A stretch of 64,000 nt of DNA from Notospermus geniculatus (taxonomy: Eukaryota; Nemertea; Pilidiophora; Heteronemertea; Lineidae): NCBI GenBank assembly GCA_002633025.1, contig NMRB01001582.1, forward strand, positions 46,487 to 110,486, given 5' to 3'. Positions 1 to 9,940 of this stretch are shown piece by piece (positions within the stretch are counted from its first letter, which is position 1; every line of letters starts with the position of its first letter). Both the position numbers and the translations under genes were made by a program. The notes below the pieces were generated by a model. It had not been told where the DNA came from. It saw only the letters and a program-made list of their open reading frames with translations, and ran no database searches.

Positions 1-182
1 GCTGCAGCAGACGGAAGGCTGTTCGAAGTGCGATCAGCTGTGCTCCGTGGAGGCACGTGGCGTCAGTTCGTGAAACTAAATCGCGTCATGACACTGCGTC
101 AGCTCCGTTGAGCTCGCCGTGAAGTGTTGTTGCTAAACGTGACATAATTGAATCATAATTATCATAATGTTATTTGTTGCAG

Positions 183-287
183 GTGAGCAACTTACAGGAC
201 CAATGTCGAGATCTGCTGACACAATTGGATTCAAACAATGAAAGCATTGAGTGCTTGGTAAAAGAGAATGAAGAACTCAGAGCCGAG
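183..287 (+). CDS. Coiled-coil exon, 35 codons (type A)
   Basis: The acceptor is TTGTTGCAG and the donor GTAAGA. The exon is 105 bases, read in phase 0, starting VSNLQDQ and ending ENEELRAE. Thirty-five residues are exactly five heptads. The first bases of the exon, GTGAGC, themselves look like a splice donor. Confidence 0.75.
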
Positions 288-3200
288 GTAAGACATGTCA
301 TTTCAGGCTGCAAGTGCAAACGAGGTTTCAACATTAAAGATTTTAGTTCATTACTCTAAGCTATCAAACAGATCAAGTGTAAATAGATGGCAGTTTTCAC
401 TCACGGCATTGCTCTATATATGATGTCTCCAGCCAATTCAAGAGAGTGTTGATATTTGAAATGACAATCATATTTGTTGCAGGTGAGAAATTTGCAGGAC
501 CAGTCCCAAGATGTGCCCAGACAATTCAATTCAAAGAATGGAAGCATTGAGTGCTTGGAAAAAGAGAAGGAAGAACTCAGAGGCGAGGTAAGTCTTTATT
601 TCAGGCTGCCAATGAGGTAACATTCGAGGAATTTCGCCCCTATTTAGTTCATTACTCTAATCTATCATAAGCGGATCTAGACTAAATGACAGTTTTCACT
701 CCTGGCATCACTCGAAATATGATGTCTCCAAAGAAGAGANTCCACAGTGGAACAGGGCACTTCACAAGTGACTTGCAACACTTCGTTGGTGAACACCTAA
801 GAAAGTGTTGAATCAACACCACAAGAGCAGTCTCTCACAGCCCTCTTGGAAAGTGTTGATTTTAACTCCTCAGGTGTTGATTTCACCACTTCAGTTGGCC
901 TCACTCGAAATATGATGTCTCCAATGAAGAGAATCTTTCGATATTTGAAATTATATATTTCTTGAAAACACAGATGGTAACACGATCAGAAGAATTAAAC
1001 ACAAAACTGCAGAGAGCAGAGAAAGAAAATGAAAATCTCAAGGTAAGCAGTGTATTCAAGACAGGTCCCGTTGAGTCATGTGAGTGTTGATGATTGATCC
1101 TGGAAGGCCACAGATATTGGCGACTATCCATCATCTCGGTCCTCATGATATCTAGCCGTCAGGCAATTTTTGTGCTCAAATAAAAAAAATACCAATAATA
1201 ATGCATACAACGAGTTATCCCTTTTCTGGGGTGGTAGCGCATCAGATGCACACTTCTTGAGATCGAATCATAGCTTAGATGGCAGCACCGACGACGTAAC
1301 CAGAATGAGCGATGAGTGCGTGATTGGTTCACAGATTACACATGATTCTTACAGGACCAATCCCGAGATCTGCTGGCGCAATTGGATTCAAAGAATGAAA
1401 GCATTGAGTGCTTGAAAAAAGAGAAGGAAGAACTCAGAGGCGAGGTAAGTATTTAGTTATCAAACAGATCATGTGTAAATAGATGGCAGTTTTCACTCAC
1501 CGCATTGCTCTATATATAATGTCTCCAGCCAATTCAAGAGAGTCTTGATATTTGAAAAGACAATCATATTTGTTGCAGGTGAGAAATTTGCAGGACCAGT
1601 CCCAAGATGTGCTCAGACAATTGAATTCAAAGAATGAAAGCACTGAGTGCTTGGAAAAAGAGAAGGAAGAACTCAGAGGCGAGGTAAGTCTTTATTTCAG
1701 GCTGCCAATGAGGTTTAAACATTCGAGGAATTTCGCCCCTATTTAGTTCATTACTCTATTCTATCAAGCGGATCTAGACTAAATGACAGTTTTCACCCGA
1801 CCTGGCCTCACTCGAAATATGATGTCTCCAAAGAAGAGAATCTTTCGATATTTGAAATTATATATTTCTTGAAAACACAGATGGTAACACGATCAGAAGA
1901 ATTAAACACACAACTGCAGAGAGCAGAGAAAGAAAATGAAAATCTCAAGGTAAGCAGTGTATTCAAGACAGGTCCCGTTGAGTCATGTGAGTGTTGATGA
2001 TTGATCCTGNNNNNNNNNNNNNNNNNNNNNNNNNNNNNNNNNNNNNNNNNNNNNNNNNNNNNNNNNNNNNNNNNNNNNNNNNNNNNNNNNNNNNNNNNNN
2101 NNNNNNNNNNNNNNNNNNNNNNNNNNNNNNNNNNNNNNNNNNNNNNNNNNNNNNNNNNNNNNNNNNNNNNNNNNNNNNNNNNNNNNNNNNNNNNNNNNNN
2201 NNNNNNNNNNNNNNNNNNNNNNNNNNNNNNNNNNNNNNNNNNNNNNNNNNNNNNNNNNNNNNNNNNNNNNNNNNNNNNNNNNNNNNNNNNNNNNNNNNNN
2301 NNNNNNNNNNNNNNNNNNNNNNNNNNNNNNNNNNNNNNNNNNNNNNNNNNNNNNNNNNNNNNNNNNNNNNNNNNNNNNNNNNNNNNNNNNNNNNNNNNNN
2401 NNNNNNNNNNNNNNNNNNNNNNNNNNNNNNNNNGGGGGGGGGGGCACAATTAAAAAAAAACTTGATGTTCATGTTGTACTTTTTGAGAGGCACGGCGCTG
2501 ATTTTAAGCAGGCGGGGGCGATATATACGAGTATTTTTATCTAGAACTTACTTAACGGGACCCAAACAACAATATTCAAGTCAATGGCAACCAGACCTAC
2601 ATGAGCATTGACTACTGAGGCCACCATCCGGCAGTCGTTTGTTGGCATCCTCGACTGTTCGGGTCTATGTTTGTACGAAAACGCATGACGTTTCTTCTTG
2701 ATATGCCTTTTATGAGAGAAAAGAAAACAAGAGAAAATGGAAAGAATAGAATAAAAGAAAAATCACGAGTGAGACCACGCGAGTTTCGAACCTACGACCT
2801 TCAGGTTGATGTGCCGACATCCTCTGCACCACGCTAATCAACTGACTGCAGACATGCGGAGGATATTTGTTACCTGGTTCAGGGCAATGCGTGCAACTCG
2901 ACGTTTAAGCCAAACTTCGCGTACTGTTTGCAAACCAGGCTCGATAAATGGACATTTTCTTCTGAAAATCGCTTGTTGGTGGGTCCCTACCGCAAGGCAC
3001 CCTCCACCACACGCCACTGTCTCCCCTGCCAGCTGCTCCAAGAGCGCTGCATAATTAATGAGCTAGACGTGCGTCCAAGACTACGCTTTTATTGCATACA
3101 CAGCAGTTAGCTGTGCAAATAAACAGTTCGATGTCTTTAACGCCGTCTTAATCTTCGTTCGAGGCATAGCCTGCTCCCAATCACAACTTTTCGATGCCTT

Positions 3201-6200
3201 TTTGCGACGGCGGCGAAGGCGAGTCGGAGGACTCCATCTTCGTCTACTGTTTGCATAATTAATGGGGTCTAATTATGCCTTAATTTTCATTGGTCCATAC
3301 TGATCGGTGGTCATGAATATTCACTAATGTTTGCTTGCCATTTAAGACTAATTTCTGGGTATTCGGCAAGCATTTGCTTGCCAAATAACCACTTCCTAAA
3401 AAAAATGCGTTAATAATGCATACAACGAGTTATGCCTAATTTTCTGGGGTGGTGGCGCATCAGATGCACACTTCTTGAGATCAAAGCATAGCTTAGATGG
3501 CAGCACGGACGACGGTAACCAGAATGAGCAATGAGTGCGTGCTTGGTTCACAGAATACTCATGATTCTTACAGATCCAATCCCGAGATCTGCTGACGCAA
3601 TTGGATTCAAAGAATGAAAGCATTGAGTGCTTGAAAAAAGAGAAGGAAGAACTCAGAGGCGAGGTAAGTCTTTAGTTATCAAACAGATCATGTGTAAATA
3701 GATGGCAGTTTTCACTCACCGCATTGCTCTATATATAATGTCTCCAGCCAATGGGGCTATCCAGGGAAAACTAAACCTCCAGATGGCTCTGCTGTACTAT
3801 AAGTCCTAGTGTCACTGTTTGCAACATGGCAGAGTATGGAAAGTGGACTGTTCAGAAACTTAAAAATGAGTTATCAAACAGAGGAGCGTCACTTACAGGC
3901 AGAAACACGCAGAAAAATGATCTAATCATTTTCAAACTCAGATGCCTCCATCATTGACGTAATCATCATATCAGACTTGATATTTTGTCCATCACTCTCT
4001 TAGTGATGGCACAAATCGCCTCCTATAACCAATTAACACCTAGACCAATAAAAACAAGTTCTATGCCCTTAGGTTTTTATACCCTAGAAATCAAATGAGC
4101 TGATTATTTTTGATCTGAGATGTTTGGGTCATGGTGATATCGACGTTCGATATCACGAAATTTGGTATTTTGAGATTACTTGCCACACTGTCTGTCAACT
4201 GATCAACATGAAACAAGTCTAAATTCATGCCTGCTTATCCAAGGACAGGACTCAGTGTTATCCAAACCAGTTAAAAAAAGGGCGGCCCGCCCCTCTTAAA
4301 AATACCGACGGCAAAATCCGCCCCTCTTAAAAACGGCCCGCCCCTCTTTAAAATTCGTCCGCCCCTCTTAAAAATGCACCCGCCTTAACATTTATGATTT
4401 AGATCGCTCAATTATGCATCTCAGATGCTCAGAAAACGCATCTCAGAGCACCTTAAATCTACATTTCGCTGGGGGAGGACCCCCCAGACCCCCTGCCAGA
4501 AGGCGCCTTTGGCTCCTCGCGCGGTGCCTTCGGCAGCACGCCCATCTCCGCCCCTCTTAGACCAAAACTCGTGGAGAACACTGAGGACTGTGGTAAAATT
4601 CTCAGCCTCATGTGTCCGGGTGATTGAGATATCATGAGATTTTGATATTTTCAAACTTGATAATTTGCAACATCTCTGCCCGTGGTTGAGGTAGAGACAT
4701 GATATCACCCACACTTAGGTTATTGAGCATGCCCATTTCGATTATGCATTGACCTTGATGATCAGGTCAAGGTCAAACCTGATAAATTGAAATGTCTCTG
4801 TCTGTGGTAGCAGTGGAGGTTTGATAAAACCCATATTTAAGTTATTTAGGATGCCAATTTCAATTATGTAATAACCCTGATGATCATAGGTCAGAGTCAA
4901 GGTTAGAGGTCAAGGTCAAACTTCCCAAAGAACTGATAAACAATGAAACTCACTGAACAGAAAGTGGATAGTATAACTTATAGTACAGTAGAGATCCCTA
5001 TTATCGAGAGGTTGAAATATATTCTGGATAGCCCCATTCAAGAGAATCTTGATATTTGAAAAGACAATCATATTTGTTGCAGGTGAGAAATTTGCTGGAC
5101 CAGTCCCAAGATGTGCTCAGACAATTGAATTCAAAGAATGAAAGCATTGAGTGCTTGGAAAAAGAGAAGGAAGAACTCAGAGGCGAGGTAAGTCTTTATT
5201 TCAAGCTGCCAATGAGGTTTAAACATTCGAGGAATTTCGCCCCTATTTAGTTCATTACTCTAATCTATCAAGCGGATCTAGACTAAATGACAGTTTTCAC
5301 CCGACCTGGCCTCACTCGAAATATGATGTCTCCAAAGAAGAGAATCTTTCGATATTTGAAATTATAAGGCCACAGATATTGGCGATTATCCATCATCTCG
5401 GTCCTCATGATATCTAGCCGTCAGGCAATTTTTGTGCTTAAATAAAAAAAATGCAATAATAATGCATACATCGAGTTATGTCTAATTTTCTGGGGTGGTA
5501 GCGCATCAGATGCACACTTCTTGAGATCGAAGCATAGCTTAGATGGCAGCACCGACGACGGTAACCAGAAGAAGCGATGAGTGCGTGCTTGGTTCACAGA
5601 ATACACATGATTCTTAAGGCCTGTATCCACTGGACCGGTTTCCGTCGCGGTTGCCGCACCGGTTTCCCGCGCCGGGATCAAATGCTTCAATAGATTTCCC
5701 ATTAGGTATTTCCACTTGAGCGGTCCGGCAAGAATGATGTAATCTCCGCTGCGGGGCGACGGGAACGGGGAAAATCAGATTGCAAAAAGGCATTCAGTGC
5801 GGGAACCCGCACCGGTTGGTTTTGATGAAATTATGCAATTTCCATAAACAACTGGTTCAAGGATTCTGTTTCTTTATGTATTATCGCTTCAATGCCATAT
5901 GAAGCTGTGCTCTACATGTTTTTCTCCATTTGAACCTGTATTTGGCGAGAAACATGCCAGACTTTATAGAGCGACTCATTTGCGACTCACAGGCGAGGTG
6001 GGCTACAGCATTCAAGTTTATTACAATTTAGTTTATTACTCTGTCGCACATCGAAAGGTGATACATGTACATGTACATGTATTTCGGCAGTTTTCATTCA
6101 AGGCATTACTCTGAATACGAAGAAGTATTCACCCAGTTGTTGAATATTCATTTGTATTTTGAATTGTTGCAGCTGAGCGATTTAAAACCAGAGCTGATGA

Positions 6201-6346
6201 CACAATCAGAAGAATTGAAAACAACCAACAAAGAAAATGAAGATCTCAGAGTCGACAAGCACGATGTTTCCACTGCGCCATCTGACCCGTGGACTGACAG
6301 TCATGACAGGGACAGTGGGTATCATACCATACCTTGTCATGAGTAG
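183..6346 (+). CDS. Coiled-coil protein gene, 3' part, with tandemly duplicated exons
   Basis: This is the overall extent of a multi-exon gene whose 5' part lies left of the window. Nine exons can be read (183-287, 483-587, 974-1042, 1355-1444, 1579-1683, 1881-1949, 3574-3663, 5083-5187, 6173-6346). Each internal exon has a pyrimidine/CAG acceptor and a GTAAG donor and is a whole number of codons, so exons can be added or skipped without changing frame. The peptides are rich in Glu, Lys, Gln and Leu with leucines at heptad-like spacing, typical of a long coiled coil. Exons and their introns repeat together as a unit (30-, 35- and 23-codon exons), so the array grew by segmental duplication. 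The gap at 2010-2433 may hide more exons. The family is not recognised. A cytoskeletal, centrosomal or Golgi tether is possible but unproven. Confidence 0.75.
483..587 (+). CDS. Coiled-coil exon, 35 codons (type B, copy 1)
   Basis: The acceptor is TTGTTGCAG and the donor GTAAGT; phase 0; starts VRNLQDQSQD. Compared with the two later copies it has a proline in place of leucine at codon 12 and a phenylalanine in place of leucine at codon 15. The proline would disturb a helix, so this copy may be under weaker constraint. Confidence 0.7.
974..1042 (+). CDS. Coiled-coil exon, 23 codons (type C, copy 1)
   Basis: The acceptor is AAAACACAG and the donor GTAAGC. The exon is 69 bases, phase 0, and reads MVTRSEELNTKLQRAEKE and on to ENLK. 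A near-identical copy is at 1881-1949, with K replaced by Q in the middle. The terminal exon at 6173 resembles this type (xxQSEELKTxxKENEDLR). Confidence 0.7.
1355..1444 (+). CDS. Coiled-coil exon, 30 codons (type D, copy 1)
   Basis: The acceptor is GATTCTTACAG and the donor GTAAGT; 90 bases, phase 0; starts DQSRDLLAQLDSKNES. It matches type A and B exons but lacks their first five codons because the acceptor lies further in. The upstream intron contains a block (about 1226-1320) repeated at about 3440-3530 and 5490-5580. Confidence 0.7.
1579..1683 (+). CDS. Coiled-coil exon, 35 codons (type B, copy 2)
   Basis: The acceptor is TTGTTGCAG and the donor GTAAGT; phase 0. It reads VRNLQDQSQDVLRQLNSKNE and ends EELRGE. 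The flanking intron sequence is almost the same as around 483-587 and 5083-5187. Confidence 0.75.
1881..1949 (+). CDS. Coiled-coil exon, 23 codons (type C, copy 2)
   Basis: The acceptor is AAAACACAG and the donor GTAAGC; phase 0; one amino-acid difference from the copy at 974-1042. The assembly gap begins 60 bases downstream, so the next exon of this unit cannot be seen. Confidence 0.7.
2010..2433. other. Assembly gap inside the coiled-coil gene
   Basis: This is a run of N followed by a G homopolymer (about 2434-2444). It probably marks a collapsed or unresolved repeat unit of the exon array. Confidence 0.95.
2757..2850 (-). repeat. tRNA-derived SINE head
   Basis: On the minus strand there is a tRNA-like region with a pol III B box (GGTTCGAAACTC, near 2779-2795) preceded by an A-box-like TTAGCGTGGTGCAGAGG. 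The fold is too degenerate for a functional tRNA, so it is called a SINE promoter. It lies in an intron of the coiled-coil gene. Confidence 0.55.
3574..3663 (+). CDS. Coiled-coil exon, 30 codons (type D, copy 2)
   Basis: The acceptor is GATTCTTACAG and the donor GTAAGT; phase 0. It is identical to the copy at 1355-1444 except at the first two codons (IQSRD instead of DQSRD) and one Ala/Thr change. Confidence 0.7.
3826..3957 (+). pseudogene. SAP-domain fragment inside the transposon
   Basis: A 43-residue frame starts MAEYGKWTVQKLKNELSNRG and continues through ASLTGR to a stop. Tryptophan/valine, then KLKNEL, RGAS and a GR turn are the pattern of a SAP DNA-binding motif (two helices and a turn). 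Whole proteins that begin this way are known from invertebrate mobile elements. Here only the N-terminus survives. A chance resemblance is possible given the length, but the helix-turn-helix spacing is good. Confidence 0.5.
4275..4390. repeat. CCCCTCTTAAAAA minisatellite
   Basis: Four to five imperfect copies of GCCCCTCTTAAAAA separated by about 15 to 20 bases lie within the 3752-5036 element. Confidence 0.7.
5083..5187 (+). CDS. Coiled-coil exon, 35 codons (type B, copy 3)
   Basis: The acceptor is TTGTTGCAG and the donor GTAAGT; phase 0; reads VRNLLDQSQDVLRQL and ends EELRGE. The expected type C exon downstream is absent: intron sequence GATATTTGAAATTATA joins directly (about 5366) to AGGCCACAGATATTGG, which in other units lies beyond exon C. 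Confidence 0.75.
5613..5830. repeat. MITE fragment interrupting the next exon unit
   Basis: After CATGATTCTTA the sequence departs from the sister copies exactly where the type D acceptor and exon should follow. It continues as AAGGCCTGTATCCACTGG with GC-rich palindromic pieces. The ends resemble the MITE at 45288-45636. This unit's D exon is therefore missing or displaced. Confidence 0.5.
6060..6082. repeat. TACATG microsatellite
   Basis: Consecutive ACATGT copies lie 90 bases upstream of the terminal coiled-coil exon. Confidence 0.8.
6173..6346 (+). CDS. Coiled-coil gene, terminal coding exon
   Basis: The acceptor is GAATTGTTGCAG. The phase-0 frame opens LSDLKPELMTQSEELK, continues the coiled-coil pattern to NEDLR, then changes to a hydrophilic tail (DKHDVSTAPSDPWTDSHD) and ends at TAG. 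The start of the exon resembles types A/B and the middle resembles type C, so it probably derives from the same exon family. The Ser/Asp-rich tail has no recognised domain. Confidence 0.7.
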   Translation: MSDLKPELMTQSEELKTTNKENEDLRVDKHDVSTAPSDPWTDSHDRDSGYHTIPCHE

Positions 6347-7740
6347 AAATAATAGTTATTATGAATTTGGTCCTATGGGCCGAATTTGCAAAACATAGCA
6401 GAAGCTTACAACCCAAAGCCCCAAGGGCAAGGCCAAGCTTTTGCTTGGCAAGGAGAGGCACAAGCCAAATATTTTGCTCAGAAGCATTTTCATAATCAAC
6501 TGCTTAATATCCTAGCGACCTTTTCTTATAAAGCCAAGCAAGGTCTTGGGTAATACCGCAGCACAACGTATTGTTGGATGGCAGAAGCATTTTCTATCTG
6601 ATGAAGCTAATGCTCGCAAGACAAAGCTTCTGCTAATTATGGTTTCCGATCTCGATGATCGGAAACCATATAGTAGTTGGTCGTGGTGTCTGTCTGTCTG
6701 TCTTTCCGTCTGTGTGTCTGTCCGCTGTGTAACTCGGCTACTGCAACAGCTACAGCCCTGAAAGTAAGTCACCCCACGTAACTTGATCCTGGCTACATGA
6801 TGAGCTCATTGTTACATGTCTCTGACATGTGGGTCATGGTGATATTGATATATCAAGTGTTGATATTTTGCCCATCCCTTTCTGTTAAGCGCTGGTAACT
6901 TGGCTCCTAGACCAGTGACAGTTCTATCAAGTTCCATCCACATGTTCATGGATCGGGGCTCATCATCAACTTTCATCTCCAGGGTCAGTATCACATTGAT
7001 ATTGATATATCAAATTTGATATTTTGAGATATCTTACGATCTCGTCCAGATAGCGACTACAACTTTGCCTTACCCCATCATAGTCACTCACGATGTTATT
7101 GCTACTAATATTGTCCACCTGGAGTTTGCAGGTCACATGATATTTAGTGATATCATGGTGATATTCGATATGTAATTTTGATAATCTGAAATAACTCGAC
7201 AGCTGGTGTAGGAAAGGAGCCTAAACCTACCCTGAGGGGTTATCACTTATGCTCTTTCAGATTATACAATGACCTTGAGTGTTTGAGGTCAAGGTCAAAT
7301 TCAAATTGAACGAGTAGGCCTACATGGCCGTCTCAAGAACTGACAAAAGACCAGTGAGCATCATGAATCCAAGTCATATACCTCGATTATCCAGGATCCT
7401 TATTTCATTTACGCAATGACATTGCAGGTCAGAGGTCGAGGTCACGGTTAAAATATAGCTGTAATATTGGAATAGTCGATGATATCGACAGAGAACTTGC
7501 TGTGACCTGAAACCAAGTACTTTTGCGAATAATCTTTCAATTTTTGCAATGACCATGAAGGTGGGATGTCAGGGTCAAGCTTAAGATACAGAAACATGTT
7601 CATGACGATAACTACAGTCTAAAAGCCTACCTGGCACAACTACCCAACTGCACAACTACTAAAAGCCTACCCACACACAACTGTGGGGTGTGTACCCACC
7701 CACCACAGATACGAGCCTGTATTGTTTAAGGTATCCCTCC
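6347..7740. other. 3' flank and AGGTCA-rich repeat DNA
   Basis: No gene is seen. The region contains a TGTC microsatellite (about 6688-6725), a perfect hairpin ATGGTTTCCGATC...GATCGGAAACCAT (about 6640-6670), and from 6830 on a degenerate repeat with ATATCA/TGATAT and GGTCAAGGTCAA words, similar to 4740-4930 inside the 3752-5036 element. Confidence 0.5.
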
Positions 7741-8330
7741 AATGCATGTTTATGCAAGATATGAAGTCGCTCGGTGAATTAATGACAAGCTGTAGCAGGT
7801 TCGTCACTTTTGTCGAACTTTGACCTCTGTGACTTTGAAAAGTACGTCAAATCAAAAATCCGTTACGTATGTTATGTATCCTTATTAGCTACACCTATGA
7901 TAAAAATTTGGAGACGATCTAGTCATTAGTTCAGGAGTTGTTGCACTTTTTAGCTCACCCCTGAGCTTTTGTCGTCGGCAGCGTCCGTCGTCGTCCGTCT
8001 TCGTTGTCCGCTAGCACGGCACGTTTCGTAACCGCTGCAGCTATTGATCTGAAACTTCGTACATATACCCCTAGGTCAGATGACCTACCACGTTTCGGCC
8101 CGACTGGACATCCGGTATGGCCGCCAGGTGGCTTAACCTGAAAATCAAGTAAGTGCTATTACTCGGGAACAGCTTGACGCAGAGTGCTCAAATTTGATAA
8201 TTTACCTCCCTCTAGAGACGACCTTTATATGCACGTCAAATTTTGGCCTGATTTGACTTCAAACGTGGCCACCATGCAGGTGGCATAACCCAACAATCAT
8301 CAAAGTGCTGCAACTCAGACAAAGACCTCT
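7740..8330. repeat. GTCCGTCGTC-type element fragment
   Basis: The segment 7740-7950 is the reverse complement of 46405-46625. It is followed by TTTAGCTCACC, a CGTCCGTCGTCGTCCGTC stretch and one to two tandem units with ATGGCCGCCAGGTGGC. The same order of parts recurs at 45960-47340, so this is an older copy of that element type with one part inverted. Confidence 0.65.
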
Positions 8331-8392
8331 AGGCAGCCTCTCTAACATGTCCCGCCGCCTAGGCGAGTCAGTCATGCCGGCAGTCCGACTAA

Positions 8393-9098
8393 AGCTGGGC
8401 GCACATGGACGCACCGTGGAGAATCGTCAGCGCATTCGCCGAGTTTCTCAGGTGGCAGCACTGTGCTCCGAGTCGAACATGGCGGCTGTGTCACATATCG
8501 ATGTCTGTGTTGCCGACTAAAACGCGAAAGATGGATAGTTTCGGTCGAGGTGAGCGAGTTTAAGTGAATTCGAGGATGATCTAGTGATAATTTGCAATAG
8601 AACAAGCCGAAATATAGGTGCTGAAGAAGTGTTGTTTCTTTGTTTGAAGTGGAAAATTTCGTAGTGTAGGCCGGTTGTTTGATTGACCGCAGTTTCCACG
8701 GAGTGACACTTGAACTTTTCCACTTCAAATGTAAAATCGACTGCGTAATTCCAATTAAGGAAGCTTTAGATTAATAGACGATAAACTGGAGGTCATCCTC
8801 GGCATAGTCTAAGTGTGTATACCTTTCATCTTCGGTGCATTTGCTCCCCGCTTTGGAGTTGATTGTTCAACATTTGTGACACAGCCGCCATGTTCCGACT
8901 CGGAGCACAGTGCTGCCACTTGAAAAACTCGGCGAATGCGCTGACGATTCTCCACGGTGTGGACGGCAAGTCTCAATGCGCCAGGGGTGTTTTTAAAGTC
9001 GACTGACCCAACGCTGCTGGACTCGTCATTCAGCCGGGTCAGCCGACTTTAAAAACATCCCTACCGCATTGAGATTTGCCGTCCATGTGCGCCAAGCT
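8393..9098. mobile_element. MITE (AGCTGGGCGCACATGG family) carrying a nested MITE
   Basis: The terminal inverted repeats are AGCTGGGCGCACATGGACG at the left and its near-complement CGTCCATGTGCGCCAAGC at the right, with a TAA on each side. The family recurs at 26114-26265 and 29220-29366. The internal palindrome (GTTTTTAAAGTCGACTGACC and its complement) is shared with those copies. Confidence 0.75.
8411..8960. mobile_element. Nested 550-bp MITE with GGAC duplication
   Basis: Inverted arms of about 85 bp begin GCACCGTGGAGAATCG and end CGATTCTCCACGGTGT. GGAC occurs directly on both sides (8407-8410, 8961-8964), a 4-bp target duplication. Removing the insert restores the outer MITE sequence CACATGGACGGCAAG. 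Confidence 0.8.
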
Positions 9099-9100
9099 AA

Positions 9101-9233
9101 GGCTAAGAATCCATTCCACGCGAATTTTAAGCGGTGCGACGCCGCATCCTTTGTCCGTGACCAATGCGGCGAAAACAAACAATGGTTGATTCATCGCATC
9201 GCTAGAAATTCACGTGAATTGATTCTTAGCCAA
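9101..9233. mobile_element. Small MITE, GGCTAAGAATC ends
   Basis: GGCTAAGAATC at the left matches GATTCTTAGCC at the right, with inner arms (CACGCGAATTTT against AAATTCACGTG). Confidence 0.65.
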
Positions 9234-9283
9234 ACTAGTATCCTTATCTATAGATAAATCCTGAGATACCATGCACAGGCTTT

Positions 9284-9600
9284 GACTGATGTTTATCTAC
9301 ACCTGGGCCCAGTTTCACAAAGAAACTTAAGTCTAAAGTTTGACTTAAGTCATCATGTGACCAGGGTTTCAGCAAATCAAAAGACTTCATTTCAGACTTA
9401 AGTTTTTTCTTGGACTTAAGATTCTTTGTGAAACTGGGCCCTGATATCGTGAATATTTCAAATACTAGCGCAACAATTCTGACACGGTTTCTTGCATATG
9501 AAAGGAAAATATTTGTTGGTCACATTTCCGCATTAATATTTTGGAAATTTGAAACTATCAAAATTACGTAATAGCTCACCAGGAAAAATATTGAAAATCA
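9284..9600. repeat. Old fragment of the 54689-55607 element family
   Basis: GTTTATCTACACCTG and, after the insert at 9306-9440, ATATCGTGAATATTTCAAATACTA...CACGGTTT...TTGGTCACATTTC match the left part of the element at 54689-55607. Confidence 0.65.
9306..9440. mobile_element. 135-bp MITE with CTG target duplication
   Basis: The perfect ends are GGCCCAGTTTCACAAAGAA and its complement. CTG is duplicated on both sides. The related sequence ACACCTGATACTTTG at 54715 is the empty site. A 3-bp CTG or TAA duplication is typical of PIF/Harbinger elements. Confidence 0.85.
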
Positions 9601-9940
9601 TTGTATTGGTATCGTGAGACGTGTCTTTACGGTGCCACTGCCTCAACAGCGCAGGGCGTGTCTTAACGTTGCATTGCTCAACACATATCTATAAGTCAGG
9701 TCATTTGTCGCTGTTCATCCCCGGATGTCTCTCTTAGGGGAAGGTATTAAAAATCTGAATGTAGATCTACAACATGTAAACTGTAAATATGTTTACTTCT
9801 TGTAACGCGTTTCTTACGACACTTTTTTAACTTTGAAAACACTGTATTCTATACGAGAAATAAATAAATAAATAAATGATCAAAATCGGTCGTGTCTTGT
9901 TCGTTCCACTGCTGCTGTCATTATCGTAACTAGGCGTGTC

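Larger units (their letters stand above)
3752..5036. mobile_element. 1.3 kb DNA transposon remnant with imperfect inverted ends
   Basis: The ends are TGGGGCTATCCAG and CTGGATAGCCCCA, with a second matching block inside (CTGTACTATAAGT at 3792-3804, its complement at 4976-4988). In the sister intron copy near 1530 the sequence CCAGCCAATTCAAGAG is uninterrupted; here the element separates CCAGCCAA from TTCAAGAG. That defines both boundaries and shows at most a one-base target duplication. The element contains a short SAP-like reading frame (3826-3957), a CCCCTCTTAAAAA minisatellite and a CCCCCAGACCCCC segment. It inserted after the exon units had duplicated. Confidence 0.8.

Noticed and set aside
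4421-4714. Overlapping plus- and minus-strand frames within the 3752-5036 element
   Set aside because: They arise from GC-rich CCCCCAGACCCCC repeat sequence and have no protein-like pattern.
8380-9100. CRISPR-like or satellite structure
   Set aside because: The repeats are inverted, not direct with unique spacers, and are explained by two nested MITEs.
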